Part shown: positions 8,602-18,268 of the stretch, one piece after another
How the letters are laid out: each line of letters starts with the position of its first letter
Position numbering within the stretch: the stretch's first letter is position 1
Assembly (NCBI RefSeq): GCF_025562755.1
Contig: NZ_CP103300.1
Coordinates: 1,054,001-1,118,000 of the forward strand
DNA length: 64,000 bases
Reading direction: 5' to 3'
DNA from: Endozoicomonas euniceicola
GTDB taxonomy: Bacteria; Pseudomonadota; Gammaproteobacteria; Pseudomonadales; Endozoicomonadaceae
The notes under the pieces: generated by a model
What the model was told of the DNA's origin: nothing
The model's database searches: none
The model's input: the letters and a program-made list of their open reading frames with translations, nothing else
Translations under genes and position numbers: made by a program

Positions 8602-9792
8602 ATGAATAAATTTATAAACGTTGCAGTCATTTTAACAGTGTTTTTCATACCACTGACTAAGGCTGACGATCAAGAAAGCGTAAAACCGCCTATTGCGTAT
8701 AAAATCATTTCTGACCCAGCTATAAGAGATGCTTACCAGGACGGAGAAAAAAGCATTCGTTGGTTCAAGAATGAAATAAAAAAAAGAAAATCTGTAGAAA
8801 ATGATGGGAAACCCTATAAAACATCAGCACTGAAAATAACTCTGCAAAACTTGAAAGGCTTTACTCAACATATTATTGATGGCAATCAGTTCCAGGAAGG
8901 ACTGACAGGTGATGAAAGTTCAGCTTTTAATAGACTTTTATCCGACCTCGGCAAACTTGATGCCGAAAATCCTGAATACAAAGCCCTCATTGAGCTTTCT
9001 TTCAAACTTGTCTATTTGTATAGTTCTTCCGTCAGAATGCGCATTTCTATAGACGAAAAAGGTATATCAAAAAAGTCTTATCCATTAGAGCATCTAGCTC
9101 CATTTCACAACAAGGATTACGAAGACAAAACTTTGTTTCGCAACAGCCTTACCCTTGCCGATAAAACAGACATTTTATTACTTCCAACTTTTGAACCTTT
9201 AAGTATCAGTGACTTTGTAGGATTCTCCCACCTAAAACTTTATCCTCTGGGAGTCATCACAAGTTATACAGAAATGGCCGATGAAGAACTGCACTCTCCT
9301 TACCGTTTCCTGAAACACGATATTGGCCACACAAGTCTTATAATTCGGCATAAATGTTCTCTGGAACCTTTTGAAAGTATGGAATCAGTCCTTAATTTCA
9401 AAGAACTGCTAATCAGCGAGGGAGAGTTATTTTTCAATGGCAATTCAAACATTATGAACATGATTAATCTATCACTGTTTATGACAACCCATGAAGTAGG
9501 GATGGCGGGGCCACCATTGGCAGAGCTATACAATAAAGAAAGCCTTAAAAAATATTTCAATGTCATGTTATTTTTACAAAAAAGTGCTGGCTCTCCTTAT
9601 AATACAATACCGAAGGAAGACGTGATTAAAGCTGTCTTCTGGTTTGCCTCTGTGTATGATTCCTGGAAATTAAACAACAAGCCTGCACAGCTGTCTGAAG
9701 ACATCAGGCTAACGGTCAGGCAAAATTACCTGACCCATGGCATGCTTTATGGTCAATTACTGAAAAACTGGGAATTCAAGCCAAGGTGGTGA
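8602..9792 (+). CDS. Secreted orphan protein, 396 residues
   Basis: The N-terminus (NKFINVAVILTVFFIPLTKA) is a good Sec signal peptide with cleavage near residue 21. The mature part is mixed charged and helical, with no hit to any family I know. His-rich segments such as YRFLKHDIGHTSLIIRH and MTTHEVG could bind metal, but that is only a possibility. A strong start is given by CAGGGATG, 8 nt upstream of the ATG. It is divergent from the 440-residue gene and convergent with pheT, and its low GC and lone placement suggest acquired DNA. Confidence 0.7.
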   Translation: MNKFINVAVILTVFFIPLTKADDQESVKPPIAYKIISDPAIRDAYQDGEKSIRWFKNEIKKRKSVENDGKPYKTSALKITLQNLKGFTQHIIDGNQFQEGLTGDESSAFNRLLSDLGKLDAENPEYKALIELSFKLVYLYSSSVRMRISIDEKGISKKSYPLEHLAPFHNKDYEDKTLFRNSLTLADKTDILLLPTFEPLSISDFVGFSHLKLYPLGVITSYTEMADEELHSPYRFLKHDIGHTSLIIRHKCSLEPFESMESVLNFKELLISEGELFFNGNSNIMNMINLSLFMTTHEVGMAGPPLAELYNKESLKKYFNVMLFLQKSAGSPYNTIPKEDVIKAVFWFASVYDSWKLNNKPAQLSEDIRLTVRQNYLTHGMLYGQLLKNWEFKPRW

Positions 9793-9900
9793 GTCAGAGC
9801 TATTGATGAGCAGATGACAATGATTATTGGTTTGAATTTGAAGCGGAAGCCTGTTTTTTGTACTGTCATCCCCGCAAAAATCTTGGTGGTAGAGCAGTCG

Positions 9901-9927
9901 CCGGTTCCCTGACAATCAGGGAACCGG
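9901..9927. terminator. Perfect 12-bp hairpin downstream of pheT
   Basis: CCGGTTCCCTGA and its exact complement flank a 3-nt loop. It lies 34 bp beyond the pheT stop, between pheT and the convergent orphan gene. The stem is strong, but no U-tract follows on either strand, so it may be an RNA 3'-end stabiliser or a Rho-linked terminator rather than a classic intrinsic terminator. Confidence 0.5.
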
Positions 9928-9960
9928 CAATCCGGTCAGACGAGCATTGACCGCTATCCG

Positions 9961-12351
9961 TTAACCACGAAGTGTCGCGCTGAAATCTTTTTCAAGGCGA
10001 CTGACAATCGCATCAACCAGCTGGTTCACTTCTTCGTCTTTCAGGGTACGTTCAGCATGCTGAAGTTTCATGCCCAGAGCCAGACTCTTGTGACCATCTT
10101 CGATGCCTTTGCCAGCGTACACGTCGAAGATGCGCACACCGGTCAGCAACTCACCGGCTTCCTGACGAACCACTTCGCACAGGTTATCAGCAGCCACTTC
10201 CTGTTTAACAATCAGCGCCAGGTCGCGACGAACTTCAGGGAATTTGGACAGAGGCTCGAAACGGGTTACCTTGCCTTTGGTGACAGCATCCAGACGCGCT
10301 TCAAACAGGAATACTTCGTTGTCCAGACCCAGTGACTTCTTGAGGGTCGGATGCAGAGTACCCACATGACCAACGACTTTGCCATCATGCCCTTCTTTGC
10401 GTACCAGGGCAGCACACTGCCCCGGGTGCATAGCCGGGTGTGAACCTTTTTCAAAGCGAAATTCATCCGCCACGCCGCCTTTGTGCAGCAGCGCTTCAAC
10501 ATCACCCTTGATATCGAAGAAATCAACGGATTCATTGCCAGCGTTCCAGCCTTCAGGGAAGCGGGAACCGGTAATGGCAGCCGCCATGAACTCTTCCTGC
10601 TTCAGTGCTTCACCGTCATGGATAAAGGTCTGTCCCATTTCAAACAGACGCACACGGCTCTGTTGACGATTCAGGTTGTAAGCGATCGCTTTTACCAGAC
10701 CAGGCAGCAGGGAAGTACGCATCACCGAAAGATCACTGGCAATCGGGTTGGCCAGAGCCACCGCTTCACGCTCAGGATCAAACTGGCTGTGCAGTTTTGG
10801 ATCGATAAAGCTGAAGCAGACCGCTTCCTGATAACCACGACTCACAAGCAGACGACGAAGGTCGGCTTCCTGAACCAGAGACTCATCCACCTGCTTCATC
10901 TTCAGCAGTGCAGAAGGAATGGTTTCCGGCAGGCGTTCATAGCCGTAGATTCGACCCAGCTCTTCCACCAGATCTTCTTCGATGGAAATATCAAAACGCC
11001 AGCTTGGTACCGCCACGCTCCATTTGCCTTCCCCTTCAGTCGTCAGTTCCAGGCCCAGACGAGTCAGCAGAGCTTCAATCAGATCGTTTTCAATCTTTAT
11101 ACCCAGCAGGGACTCAACCTTTTCGGCACGCAGATGAACAGTACTCAGGGTTGGCAGGTGTTCTTCGCTGACTTCTTCAGCCACCGGACCTGGCTGACCA
11201 CCGCAAATGTCCAGAATCAACCGGGTCGCACGTTCAATGGCCTTGCGCTGCAGCATAAAGTCCACGCCACGTTCAAAGCGATGAGAAGCATCAGTGTGCA
11301 AACCGTAGGAACGCGCTTTACCCGCAATAGTGATCTGGTCAAAGAATGCCGATTCCAGCAGAACGTTTCTGGTTTCAGCATTCACACCGGAACCTTCACC
11401 GCCCATGACACCAGCAATACCCAGGGCATGTTTGTCATCAGCAATCAGCAGGGTGTTGCTGTTCAGGGAGACTTCTTCTCCGTTCAGCAGAACCAGCTTT
11501 TCCCTGTCTTCTGCCTTGCGAACAGTAATACCACCGTTCAGGTTATCAAGGTCGTAACCGTGCATGGGCTGACCCAGTTCCAACATCACGTAAGCCGTGA
11601 CATCAACTACAGGGTCTATAGAGCGGATACCGGAACGACGCAGACGCTCAACCATCCACGGCGGGGCTGGTTTAGTCACATCCACATCGCGGATGACACG
11701 GGTCAGAAAGCGCGGGCAACCTTCTTTATCGATCACCTTTACCGGAAAGGTGTCGTCAATGGCCGGTGCCACCGGCTCAACCTTCAGCTCATCGACTTCA
11801 GCCAGGAAGTTCGCACTGACCTCACGGGCAAGACCGGCAATGCTCAGGCAGTCACCACGGTTTGGCGTCAGGTCAACATCAATGATCCTGTCATCCAGAC
11901 CCAGGTATTCACGAATGTCCTGACCCACTGGCGCATCGGCTGGCAGTTCCATCAAACCATCGGAAGATTCTGCCATGCCCATCTCTTCTTCCGCGCACAG
12001 CATACCGAAGGATTCAACGCCACGCAGTTTGGCCTTTTTGATTTTAAAATTGCCCGGAAGGACAGCGCCTACGGTGGCAAAAGGTGCTTTCAGACCCACA
12101 CGGGCATTAGGTGCGCCACACACGACCTGCACTTCTTCAGAACCAGTGTTCACTTTGGTGACACGCAGCTTGTCAGCATCAGGATGCTGCTCACAGGCAA
12201 CGATTTCGCCCACGACGATACCGGTAAATTCACCGGCAACCGCCTCTACTTCATCAACTTCCAGACCCGCCATGGTGATTTTATCCACCAGCTCCTGGGT
12301 ACCGGCCTCAAGTGCTACCCACTGGCGCAACCACTGTTCACTGAATTTCAT
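9961..12351 (-). CDS. pheT: Phenylalanyl-tRNA synthetase beta subunit
   Basis: At 796 residues this matches E. coli PheT (795). The N-terminal tRNA-binding OB fold (IVVGEIVACEQHPDADKLRV) is followed by the B3/4 editing domain, the B5 domain, the pseudo-catalytic core, and the ferredoxin-like anticodon-binding domain at the C-terminus (VTRFEPLSKFPEVRRDLALIV). With PheS it forms the alpha2-beta2 enzyme that charges tRNA-Phe; this subunit recognises tRNA and edits mis-charged Tyr. It starts 38 bp after pheS, so the two form an operon. The usual next gene, ihfA, is displaced. Confidence 0.97.
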   Translation of the reverse strand: MKFSEQWLRQWVALEAGTQELVDKITMAGLEVDEVEAVAGEFTGIVVGEIVACEQHPDADKLRVTKVNTGSEEVQVVCGAPNARVGLKAPFATVGAVLPGNFKIKKAKLRGVESFGMLCAEEEMGMAESSDGLMELPADAPVGQDIREYLGLDDRIIDVDLTPNRGDCLSIAGLAREVSANFLAEVDELKVEPVAPAIDDTFPVKVIDKEGCPRFLTRVIRDVDVTKPAPPWMVERLRRSGIRSIDPVVDVTAYVMLELGQPMHGYDLDNLNGGITVRKAEDREKLVLLNGEEVSLNSNTLLIADDKHALGIAGVMGGEGSGVNAETRNVLLESAFFDQITIAGKARSYGLHTDASHRFERGVDFMLQRKAIERATRLILDICGGQPGPVAEEVSEEHLPTLSTVHLRAEKVESLLGIKIENDLIEALLTRLGLELTTEGEGKWSVAVPSWRFDISIEEDLVEELGRIYGYERLPETIPSALLKMKQVDESLVQEADLRRLLVSRGYQEAVCFSFIDPKLHSQFDPEREAVALANPIASDLSVMRTSLLPGLVKAIAYNLNRQQSRVRLFEMGQTFIHDGEALKQEEFMAAAITGSRFPEGWNAGNESVDFFDIKGDVEALLHKGGVADEFRFEKGSHPAMHPGQCAALVRKEGHDGKVVGHVGTLHPTLKKSLGLDNEVFLFEARLDAVTKGKVTRFEPLSKFPEVRRDLALIVKQEVAADNLCEVVRQEAGELLTGVRIFDVYAGKGIEDGHKSLALGMKLQHAERTLKDEEVNQLVDAIVSRLEKDFSATLRG

Positions 12352-12389
12352 ATCTTTTTCTCAAATTCCGTTATCAATTAACCAGCGAA

Positions 12390-13406
12390 TCAATGAAACT
12401 GATTCAGGAAGCGCAGATCGTTCTCGAAGAACTGGCGCAGATCGTTAACGCCGTAACGCAGCATGGCAAAACGCTCAACACCCATGCCAAAGGCAAAGCC
12501 GGAGTATTTTTTGCTGTCGATACCGGAATATTCAAAGACTTTCGGGTGCACCATGCCGCAGCCCAGCACTTCAAGCCACTTGGTGGAACCGTCCGGGTTT
12601 TTGCCCCATTCGATATCCACTTCCGCAGAAGGTTCGGTGAAAGGGAAATAGGAAGGACGGAAGCGCACTTTCAGATCGTCACGCTCGAAGAATACACGCA
12701 GGAAGTCACTCAGGACACTTTTCAGATCCGCAAAGCTGACCTTCTCTGCCACGTACAAACCTTCTACCTGATGGAACATCGGGCTGTGGGTCTGGTCAGA
12801 GTCACAACGGTATACTTTGCCCGGACACACGATAGCAATCGGTGGTTCCTGGTTTGCCCTGGCAAACTGTTCCATCACCCGTACCTGTACCGGAGAGGTG
12901 TGAGTACGCAGTACCGTGTTGTCGTTGAAGTAGAACGTGTCGTGCATGGCACGTGCCGGGTGGTGGCCCGGAATATTGAGGGCTTCGAAGTTATGATAAT
13001 CATCTTCGATCTCAGGCCCACGCGCCACTTCAAAACCAATGCGGCTGAAGTAATCGCTGATGCGCTCCATAGTGCGGGTGATCGGATGTACCGTACCCAT
13101 TTCCTGACCACGGCCGGACAGGGTGACATCAATGGTTTCGCTGGCCAGGCGAGCTTCCAGGGCAGCTTTTTCCATGCCCTCGCGTTTAGCGTTAATCGCA
13201 GCCTGTACCTGCTGCTTGGCTTCGTTGATCAGGCCGCCAGCCTTTGGGCGTTCTTCGGCTGACAGCTTGCCCAGACCTTTCAGCAGTTGGGTCAACTCGC
13301 CTTTTTTTCCCAGAAAGCGAACCCGAACCTGATCCAGGTCAGCGGCATTGGCTGCTGACTCGACTTCGGCGAGGGCGCTTGAGGTAATTGTTTCCAGATT
13401 CTCCAT
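12390..13406 (-). CDS. pheS: Phenylalanyl-tRNA synthetase alpha subunit
   Basis: This is the catalytic subunit, 338 residues from the ATG at 13406 (E. coli PheS has 327). The class II motifs are clear: motif 2 around FHQVEGLYV and RFRPSYFPFTEPSAE, and motif 3 GFAFGMGVERFAMLRYG. The N-terminal coiled-coil arm that binds tRNA-Phe is present. An upstream ATG at 13430 adds eight residues unlike the family, so I use the inner start (MENLETITSSAL). It is the first gene of the pheST unit. Since rplT is about 15 kb away, it must have its own promoter. Confidence 0.97.
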   Translation of the reverse strand: MENLETITSSALAEVESAANAADLDQVRVRFLGKKGELTQLLKGLGKLSAEERPKAGGLINEAKQQVQAAINAKREGMEKAALEARLASETIDVTLSGRGQEMGTVHPITRTMERISDYFSRIGFEVARGPEIEDDYHNFEALNIPGHHPARAMHDTFYFNDNTVLRTHTSPVQVRVMEQFARANQEPPIAIVCPGKVYRCDSDQTHSPMFHQVEGLYVAEKVSFADLKSVLSDFLRVFFERDDLKVRFRPSYFPFTEPSAEVDIEWGKNPDGSTKWLEVLGCGMVHPKVFEYSGIDSKKYSGFAFGMGVERFAMLRYGVNDLRQFFENDLRFLNQFH

Positions 13407-13781
13407 GGGGGTTCCCGATGACAGATGCACTACAGAAAATAAACGGTCAAGTCTAGCGTTTATAGCTGGTTTTTAATAGAGGATAATGAAGCAGCAATAT
13501 ATAAAAGTCAGTGCAGCAATTTTACCGATAAGTAAAGTTGCATTGGGTTTGGTAAAATTATTCGCCACCCTGATTTAAAGTTGATGCGCCTTCTTGCCAT
13601 TGCTTTTGCATGGTGTTTGCGTTTTAGCCACTGGCATTATGGCGAGGCACATCAACTGCGATTGAACAGGCATTCCGGTTCTTTAGATATACTCAGGCGA
13701 GTACTCAATTACAGGTGTACAAAAAATGATCCCGTTACATCATTTCAGACACCACTCAGTGTTTTCGCCGTACACAGAACT
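13407..13781. other. Intergenic region upstream of pheST
   Basis: 375 bp between pheS and the end of the 578-residue gene. It must contain the pheST promoter and perhaps a leader, but I could not find a convincing -35/-10 pair or a pheM-like Phe-rich leader peptide. A short plus-strand reading frame at 13581-13808 looks like chance. Confidence 0.4.
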
Positions 13782-15518
13782 TCATTGCCCCTTCATATTG
13801 ACTCCTGAGGGTCCAGCTACAGCTCTGGACGCATCCTGAAGCAATCTTCTTTGAGCCTCTTCCGATTCAAGTTCAAGTTCAACATCTGGTTGCTGATTGC
13901 CTGCTGAGCCTACCCGTTCCCTAATCCACCGCACAGGTCTTCTTACCAAATTGAAAACAAGAAACGCACCTAACCTGCTACATAGAGCAGCTCTCTGCTC
14001 TCTATCAAACACAATCTGTTGATTAGAGGAAGCAATATACACAGGCATCCATTGCCTTATCTGCCAATGATTTGGAGAGTTCGAATTCAGGTGAGGCAAG
14101 CCGACACTCGATGTTGAAACTCTGTTATTATCTACGTAATTTGTAAAGATGAACGAAACTTCCACTGAGTGGCGATCGGGAGCATAGTTAACATCATGAT
14201 AATTCCATGTGACAAGCCCGGCATATCGATTCGAAGTCAAACTTTCAAGAAACGTCCGAATAGCCCCCACCTCGTTCTGTAATGAGCGTCTGGCAACATT
14301 AACAACATCATCATCACCTTCTGACCCTGAAACAATAGATAGAGGAATAGTGACCATAAAATGCCGTCGTGAAAAAAGTCCGGCTTCAGAGTTTCTCGCA
14401 TTTTCAACCTCATATGTAGGTGAACCTGCACTATAAACATGTCGATTGCGTAGTTGCTCTACAACCTGTTCTCTTATTGCATGAAGTTGCTCATCTCCGT
14501 CAGCCATCCAGTTTATTGGCGGTGGGGTATACGGTGAAAAAAAGCGAATGTTTCCAGAACTTTGATTTCGCACAGCTCCATTGCTGGAAAACGACTCAGT
14601 GAACCCTACTCTGGCGTTCTCGGCACGTCGCCTGAAAGTATTTATAATCTGTCGAATGCTCTCTGCCGAGTCCATTCCGTCCCTTTCAACATTAAACTGA
14701 AGTCTAAGACCACCATCTAAAGTTCGGGGACTTTCAAAATAAGCACCATTACTTTCTTGAGTTGTCACCTCATTAGAATCAACGAACACTAAACGCCGGA
14801 AGTTTTGACTAAAGCAACTTCCCAACCTTCTGCAGCGCCTCCAGTTTCTTCCACTTTCTTCAGTTATCACCTCATTAAGATCTGCTGGAGGATCGGCCGG
14901 AGAAACTGCTGGCTCAGGAACTTGATGAGGGCGATCCACATACATTGATAAAGATAAGACCGGGCGGTTCGGTGATATAAAGGCACTTTCCTCTGCATGC
15001 CAACGGTCAGCAACTCCTTGTTGTACCAGTTCTTGTGCGATGGTGATGACATCATTCATATGATCTGTTACATGAGAACTTCCTGGCAATGTAATATAGA
15101 TTCTTACGATGTGTGAGTCCGTAGGACTCTCTGGAGCCGGAAGCGAGGTTTGTCTGAAACGATCATGGGCAGACTGAGCCTGTATCACTCTCAATACAGG
15201 TGCAATAGTTCTCGAATACTCCAGGCTGCGTGCCTCAGGAGTTGCTGATCTTGAAGTACTGGGAACCATCCCTCCACTGAATTCATAAACTCGTACCGGC
15301 GAATCTGAATTTGACTGTACAGATTCAATATCTAGCGAGAAATTATCTCGAAGCCATTCTAAATTAAGAGGAACTGGGCTAGAGAAATAGAAGGGGTTCC
15401 CATTAACATTCTTAATATTGTAATAATTTTGGGCATAAAGTCTGCCAGAAAGAAATGTAATGACTATAAGTTGTGCCAGTAACAAAAAAGCTGAGGCTAT
15501 CTGTTTGTATATACGCAT
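13782..15518 (-). CDS. Secreted orphan protein, paralogue of the gene at 18475
   Basis: 578 residues, beginning with a signal peptide (IASAFLLLAQLIVITFLSGRLYAQ). It shares its architecture and several motifs with the 646-residue protein encoded at 18475 on the other strand. After the signal both have a YY..x..N motif, then NLEWLRDN against SLEWLRNN, then a helix-strand unit ending GVADRW against GRIDSW followed by a (V/L)S(L/I)xxYVDRP-type strand. A later repeat of the same unit lies around residues 340-420. The alternating helices and strands suggest repeated small alpha-beta domains. No catalytic motif is recognised. Function is unknown; export to the periplasm or beyond is likely. Confidence 0.7.
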   Translation of the reverse strand: MRIYKQIASAFLLLAQLIVITFLSGRLYAQNYYNIKNVNGNPFYFSSPVPLNLEWLRDNFSLDIESVQSNSDSPVRVYEFSGGMVPSTSRSATPEARSLEYSRTIAPVLRVIQAQSAHDRFRQTSLPAPESPTDSHIVRIYITLPGSSHVTDHMNDVITIAQELVQQGVADRWHAEESAFISPNRPVLSLSMYVDRPHQVPEPAVSPADPPADLNEVITEESGRNWRRCRRLGSCFSQNFRRLVFVDSNEVTTQESNGAYFESPRTLDGGLRLQFNVERDGMDSAESIRQIINTFRRRAENARVGFTESFSSNGAVRNQSSGNIRFFSPYTPPPINWMADGDEQLHAIREQVVEQLRNRHVYSAGSPTYEVENARNSEAGLFSRRHFMVTIPLSIVSGSEGDDDVVNVARRSLQNEVGAIRTFLESLTSNRYAGLVTWNYHDVNYAPDRHSVEVSFIFTNYVDNNRVSTSSVGLPHLNSNSPNHWQIRQWMPVYIASSNQQIVFDREQRAALCSRLGAFLVFNLVRRPVRWIRERVGSAGNQQPDVELELESEEAQRRLLQDASRAVAGPSGVNMKGQ

Positions 15519-15731
15519 TATTTTACCGCTCAGAAAAAATAATAAAATTAATATTTATCAAAACTTCTTAGTCCATAAAAAAGGCAATAGTTAATACCCT
15601 CCCCTTTATAAGAACTCGACCTTATAAAAAGTGCATAACTCTAATGAATTGATTCTCTAACCTAAAAAAATAAGCTGATTCCATTTTATTTTCAAAAATA
15701 AAGAACTACGGACAAGGATAGCCATAAGTTC

Positions 15732-15800
15732 TTGACATCCTCCCCGCCGTGGAGAAAGGCAATGCCTTAACGCAGTTCCTCCTTTACAGCGCAGGATTAC
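15732..15800 (-). mobile_element. Relic right end of an IS200/IS605-type element
   Basis: On the minus strand the sequence ends ..CGGCGGGGAGGATGTCAA, nearly the same as the right end of the element at 37725 (..GGCGAGGAGGATGTCAA), and upstream of it is the shared GGCATTGCC block. Only this end is recognisable. The rest of the 520-bp gap (15519-16038) is AT-rich with a small CTTGC-tac-GCAAG hairpin near 15890 and no gene. Confidence 0.5.
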
Positions 15801-16078
15801 TTTTATTTCCATTTTTAATACCTTCGCAGTGGAATCGCTAAAACATAAAAAACAAATCAAATCTAGCACAACAGACTTGCTACGCAAGCCTCAGTCTTCT
15901 CCAATATGAAATGAGCCTCACTCTTTTAGATATATCGTCCATTATTACAGGATGAAAATGACCATGTATACGAGACTCATTAAGCCCCTTGGTTATGAAT
16001 CAAAGATGTTGATCGGCTATATATTCTGTATTTTTGTTGTGACTGCTCCCCACCCTATCGGGTGAGGCTTCTGATTTC

Positions 16079-17251
16079 TTAGGCAGCAACCGACAGTCTG
16101 CCGGATTTACGCAAGCCTCCATCAGCAGAAACGGACAGTCCTTCCGCCTTTAATTTCAATATGCCTTGCTTCTTGATATTGCGAGCTGCATTAATATCCC
16201 GGTCATGGATAGCACCACAGCTACACTCCCATGATCGGATTCTCAATGGCATTTTTTCCTGTTTCAAATCGCAGACTGAGCAAGTTTTAGAGGATGCAAA
16301 CCACTGGTCTATCTTCACCAGATGTTTACCTTCCTGCTTTGCCTTGTATTCGAGTTTGGTTATCAGTGAGTGCCAGCCAGCATCAGCAATAGAACGAGCA
16401 AGACGCTTGTTCTTGAGCATGTTTTTAACTTTCAGTGTCTCCACAATCACCGCTTGGTTTTCGTCGATGAGTTGTTTTGATAGCTTATGCTGAAAATCAT
16501 TACGGGCAAAGGCTACACGCTCATGCGCCTTTGCCACCAATAAACGGGCTTTGTGCCTACCTTTTGAGCCTTTCTTGCAGCGAGATAGAGCCTGTTGTTT
16601 TCTTTTCAGGTTACGTTGTGCTTTTTTCAGAAAGCGAGGATTGCCAGTCTTATGGCCGGTACTGGTGATAGCCAGATCAGTAATCCCCATATCAACACCG
16701 ACAACCTGATTAGCTTCAAGATTATCAATCTGTTTTGGTTGTTCCTGGGTATCATCAGCCAATATGGAGGCAAAATACTTGCCGGTTAGCGTTCTGCTCA
16801 GGGTGATAGACTTCACCTTACCCACTATTTCACGATGCACTTTAGCCCTTATGGGCTTGCACTTGGGGATTTTTATCCCGTTATCGCCCACAGAGACAGA
16901 CGTACAATGGTAGCTACTTTGCTTGCCATGCTTTTTCTTGAAGCGAGGAAATCTTGCCTGCAATTTGGGATTGAAAAAGTTTTGAAAGGCCGTATCCAGA
17001 TTGATAGTGGCCTGTTGCAGTGCAATAGAGTCAGCGTTTTTCAGCCATGAGTACTTTCGGCTTTTCTTGGCTTTTGCCAGCAAGGGCTTCAGGTGTTTTT
17101 TGGGAGAAAGGCTCTGCCCACGAACCTTGTAATAATGAACCTTAATAGCCAGGGCCTTGTTCCATACGAACCGCACAGCATCAAACTGACGGTCGAGAAA
17201 TTCCGCCTGCTCTGATGTTGGATAGATTCGTACTTTGGTGGCTCTCAGCAT
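16079..17251 (-). CDS. tnpB: TnpB RNA-guided nuclease, IS copy 1
   Basis: A 390-residue TnpB/OrfB protein. The RuvC-type catalytic residues are visible: D187 (VVGVDMGI), E271 (VIVETLKV) and the final acidic DRD at 350-352. The Zn finger C324xxC327..C343xC345 is complete, so the protein should be active. TnpB proteins use a guide RNA made from the 3' end of their own gene and the element's right end to cut DNA beside the target motif, keeping copies in the population. Only 40 bp separate the stop from the right end, so the guide RNA must overlap the tnpB coding sequence, as is usual in this family. Confidence 0.93.
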   Translation of the reverse strand: MLRATKVRIYPTSEQAEFLDRQFDAVRFVWNKALAIKVHYYKVRGQSLSPKKHLKPLLAKAKKSRKYSWLKNADSIALQQATINLDTAFQNFFNPKLQARFPRFKKKHGKQSSYHCTSVSVGDNGIKIPKCKPIRAKVHREIVGKVKSITLSRTLTGKYFASILADDTQEQPKQIDNLEANQVVGVDMGITDLAITSTGHKTGNPRFLKKAQRNLKRKQQALSRCKKGSKGRHKARLLVAKAHERVAFARNDFQHKLSKQLIDENQAVIVETLKVKNMLKNKRLARSIADAGWHSLITKLEYKAKQEGKHLVKIDQWFASSKTCSVCDLKQEKMPLRIRSWECSCGAIHDRDINAARNIKKQGILKLKAEGLSVSADGGLRKSGRLSVAA

Positions 17252-17316
17252 GGAACGTTATTTAAGTGCTCATTAATATAAGCTCTATATTACAGGTATT
17301 TGAAAGAGGTTTTCAA

Positions 17317-17745
17317 GTGAGCGCACACAATAAAGATTTACTTAAAGGGTATCTTCGCAAACGACATAGCGTTACCAAGCTGGTTATTCATTTGGTGTTC
17401 ACGACAAAGTACAGACGAAAGCTTTTTGATGGCTATATGATCAAGCAGTTACGGGAGTCGTTCGAGAGTGCATGTGAAAAACTGGAATGCCAGTTACTTG
17501 AAATGGATGGCGAAAAAGATCACGTACACCTGTTGGTGACCTACCCACCAAAACTGGCTATCAGTGTCATGGTAAATAATCTCAAATCAACATCATCAAG
17601 ACGGTTGCGAATGCTGAATACCCACCTTACTGCTCAGAGCAAAGCAGGCTTAATGTGGTCAAGGTCTTACTTTGCTTGCAGTGCTGGCGGTGCAACTATC
17701 GAGACTCTGAAGGACTACGTTAATAGCCAGAGTACACCAGATTGA
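17317..17745 (+). CDS. tnpA: TnpA Y1 (HUH) transposase, IS copy 1
   Basis: 142 residues from the GTG at 17317. I prefer this start to the ATG at 17266 because it gives the family's usual length, and the fourth copy has a frame only from this codon. The HUH motif H69-V-H71 (KDHVHLLV) and the catalytic tyrosine Y134 (ETLKDYV) are intact. The enzyme cuts and rejoins single-stranded ends next to a short target without duplicating it. It is divergent from tnpB, with 65 bp between them. Confidence 0.92.
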   Translation: MSAHNKDLLKGYLRKRHSVTKLVIHLVFTTKYRRKLFDGYMIKQLRESFESACEKLECQLLEMDGEKDHVHLLVTYPPKLAISVMVNNLKSTSSRRLRMLNTHLTAQSKAGLMWSRSYFACSAGGATIETLKDYVNSQSTPD

Positions 17746-17963
17746 TGGCGGAAGGCTCCGCGCCTTCCCGTCTTATATCCCCGCCCGCATTGGGCGAGGG
17801 TTTACGACGATTTTGCTAAGTTTTCTATGGCTGTAGTTCAGATTGCATGCGTTCAATGACAACAAACCAAGGTTTTCAAAAATGGGATAATTATCAGAAG
17901 TAGGACCTGATTCATGACCAAAACATCACGAATTCATAAACTAAGTGCGACCAATTCAGTCTA

Positions 17964-18200
17964 GTGACATACTCCCTCCACTAAATCGGCAAGCCGATTC
18001 TAGTGGGGGCTTCTAATCGGGAATTACGTGCGACCCACTATGTCAAATAACATAGCCTCTCGCTGTCGTACAGGTTGCCGAACCACGACAGGGGAACTCT
18101 TTACACATACGCTGTGTCCCAGCGCATCGGCGGCATTCGCAGTGCACTGAAGTTAGTACATGGGCTTGCTCTACGCAAGCCTCGCTATCGATCTCCATCC
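17964..18200 (-). mobile_element. Relic of a second IS200/IS605-type element (right end)
   Basis: On the minus strand the sequence finishes with AGAAGCCCCCACTA.., a long hairpin (CCACTA-xx-ATCGGC/GCCGAT-xx-TAGTGG) and ..GTATGTCAC. This is the same plan as the right end of the intact copies (AGAAGCC, hairpin, CAGTCAC), but with different sequence. The adjoining 200 bp has GC-rich hairpins like a guide-RNA scaffold and no intact tnpB. It is probably a decayed relative inserted beside copy 1. The region 17820-18474 has no credible gene. Confidence 0.45.
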
Positions 18201-18268
18201 AAACCTTCAAAGGTCGCGCCGCTCCCAATGAGAGGCTATGGATGGAGAATTTCGCAAGGTTCGTTAAA
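18198..18268. repeat. Dispersed repeat, copy A
   Basis: About 70 bp running from CCAAACCTTCAAAGG through GCTCCCAAT and ATGGATGGAGAATTTCGCAA to TTCGTTAAA. A near copy in opposite orientation lies at 40032-40096. ACCTTTGAAGGT inside it is palindromic. The repeat sits at the edge of IS debris here, and just after a stop codon in the other copy. Confidence 0.6.

Larger units (their letters stand above)
16039..17819 (-). mobile_element. IS200/IS605 family element, copy 1 (1781 bp), intact
   Basis: The boundaries come from alignment of four copies. All begin GTGACTGCTCCCC at the low end, which is the right end carrying a CTCACCC/GGGTGGGG hairpin. All finish ..CGATTTTGCTAA at the high end, which is the left end, with hairpins GGAAGGC/GCCTTCC and CCTCGCCC/GGGCGGGG. 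There are no terminal inverted repeats or target duplications, as expected of this family. The last 5 bp, GCTAA (TTAGC on the tnpB strand), are probably the host target. It carries divergent tnpA and tnpB and lies between the two secreted paralogues. Confidence 0.93.

Noticed and set aside
10483..12381. 632-codon plus-strand open frame
   Set aside because: It lies fully antisense to pheT and its translation is the Gln/His/Thr-rich shadow typical of a GC-biased coding strand.
13581..13808. 75-codon plus-strand frame
   Set aside because: No ribosome binding site, no family, overlaps the end of the 578-residue gene and falls in the pheS upstream region.
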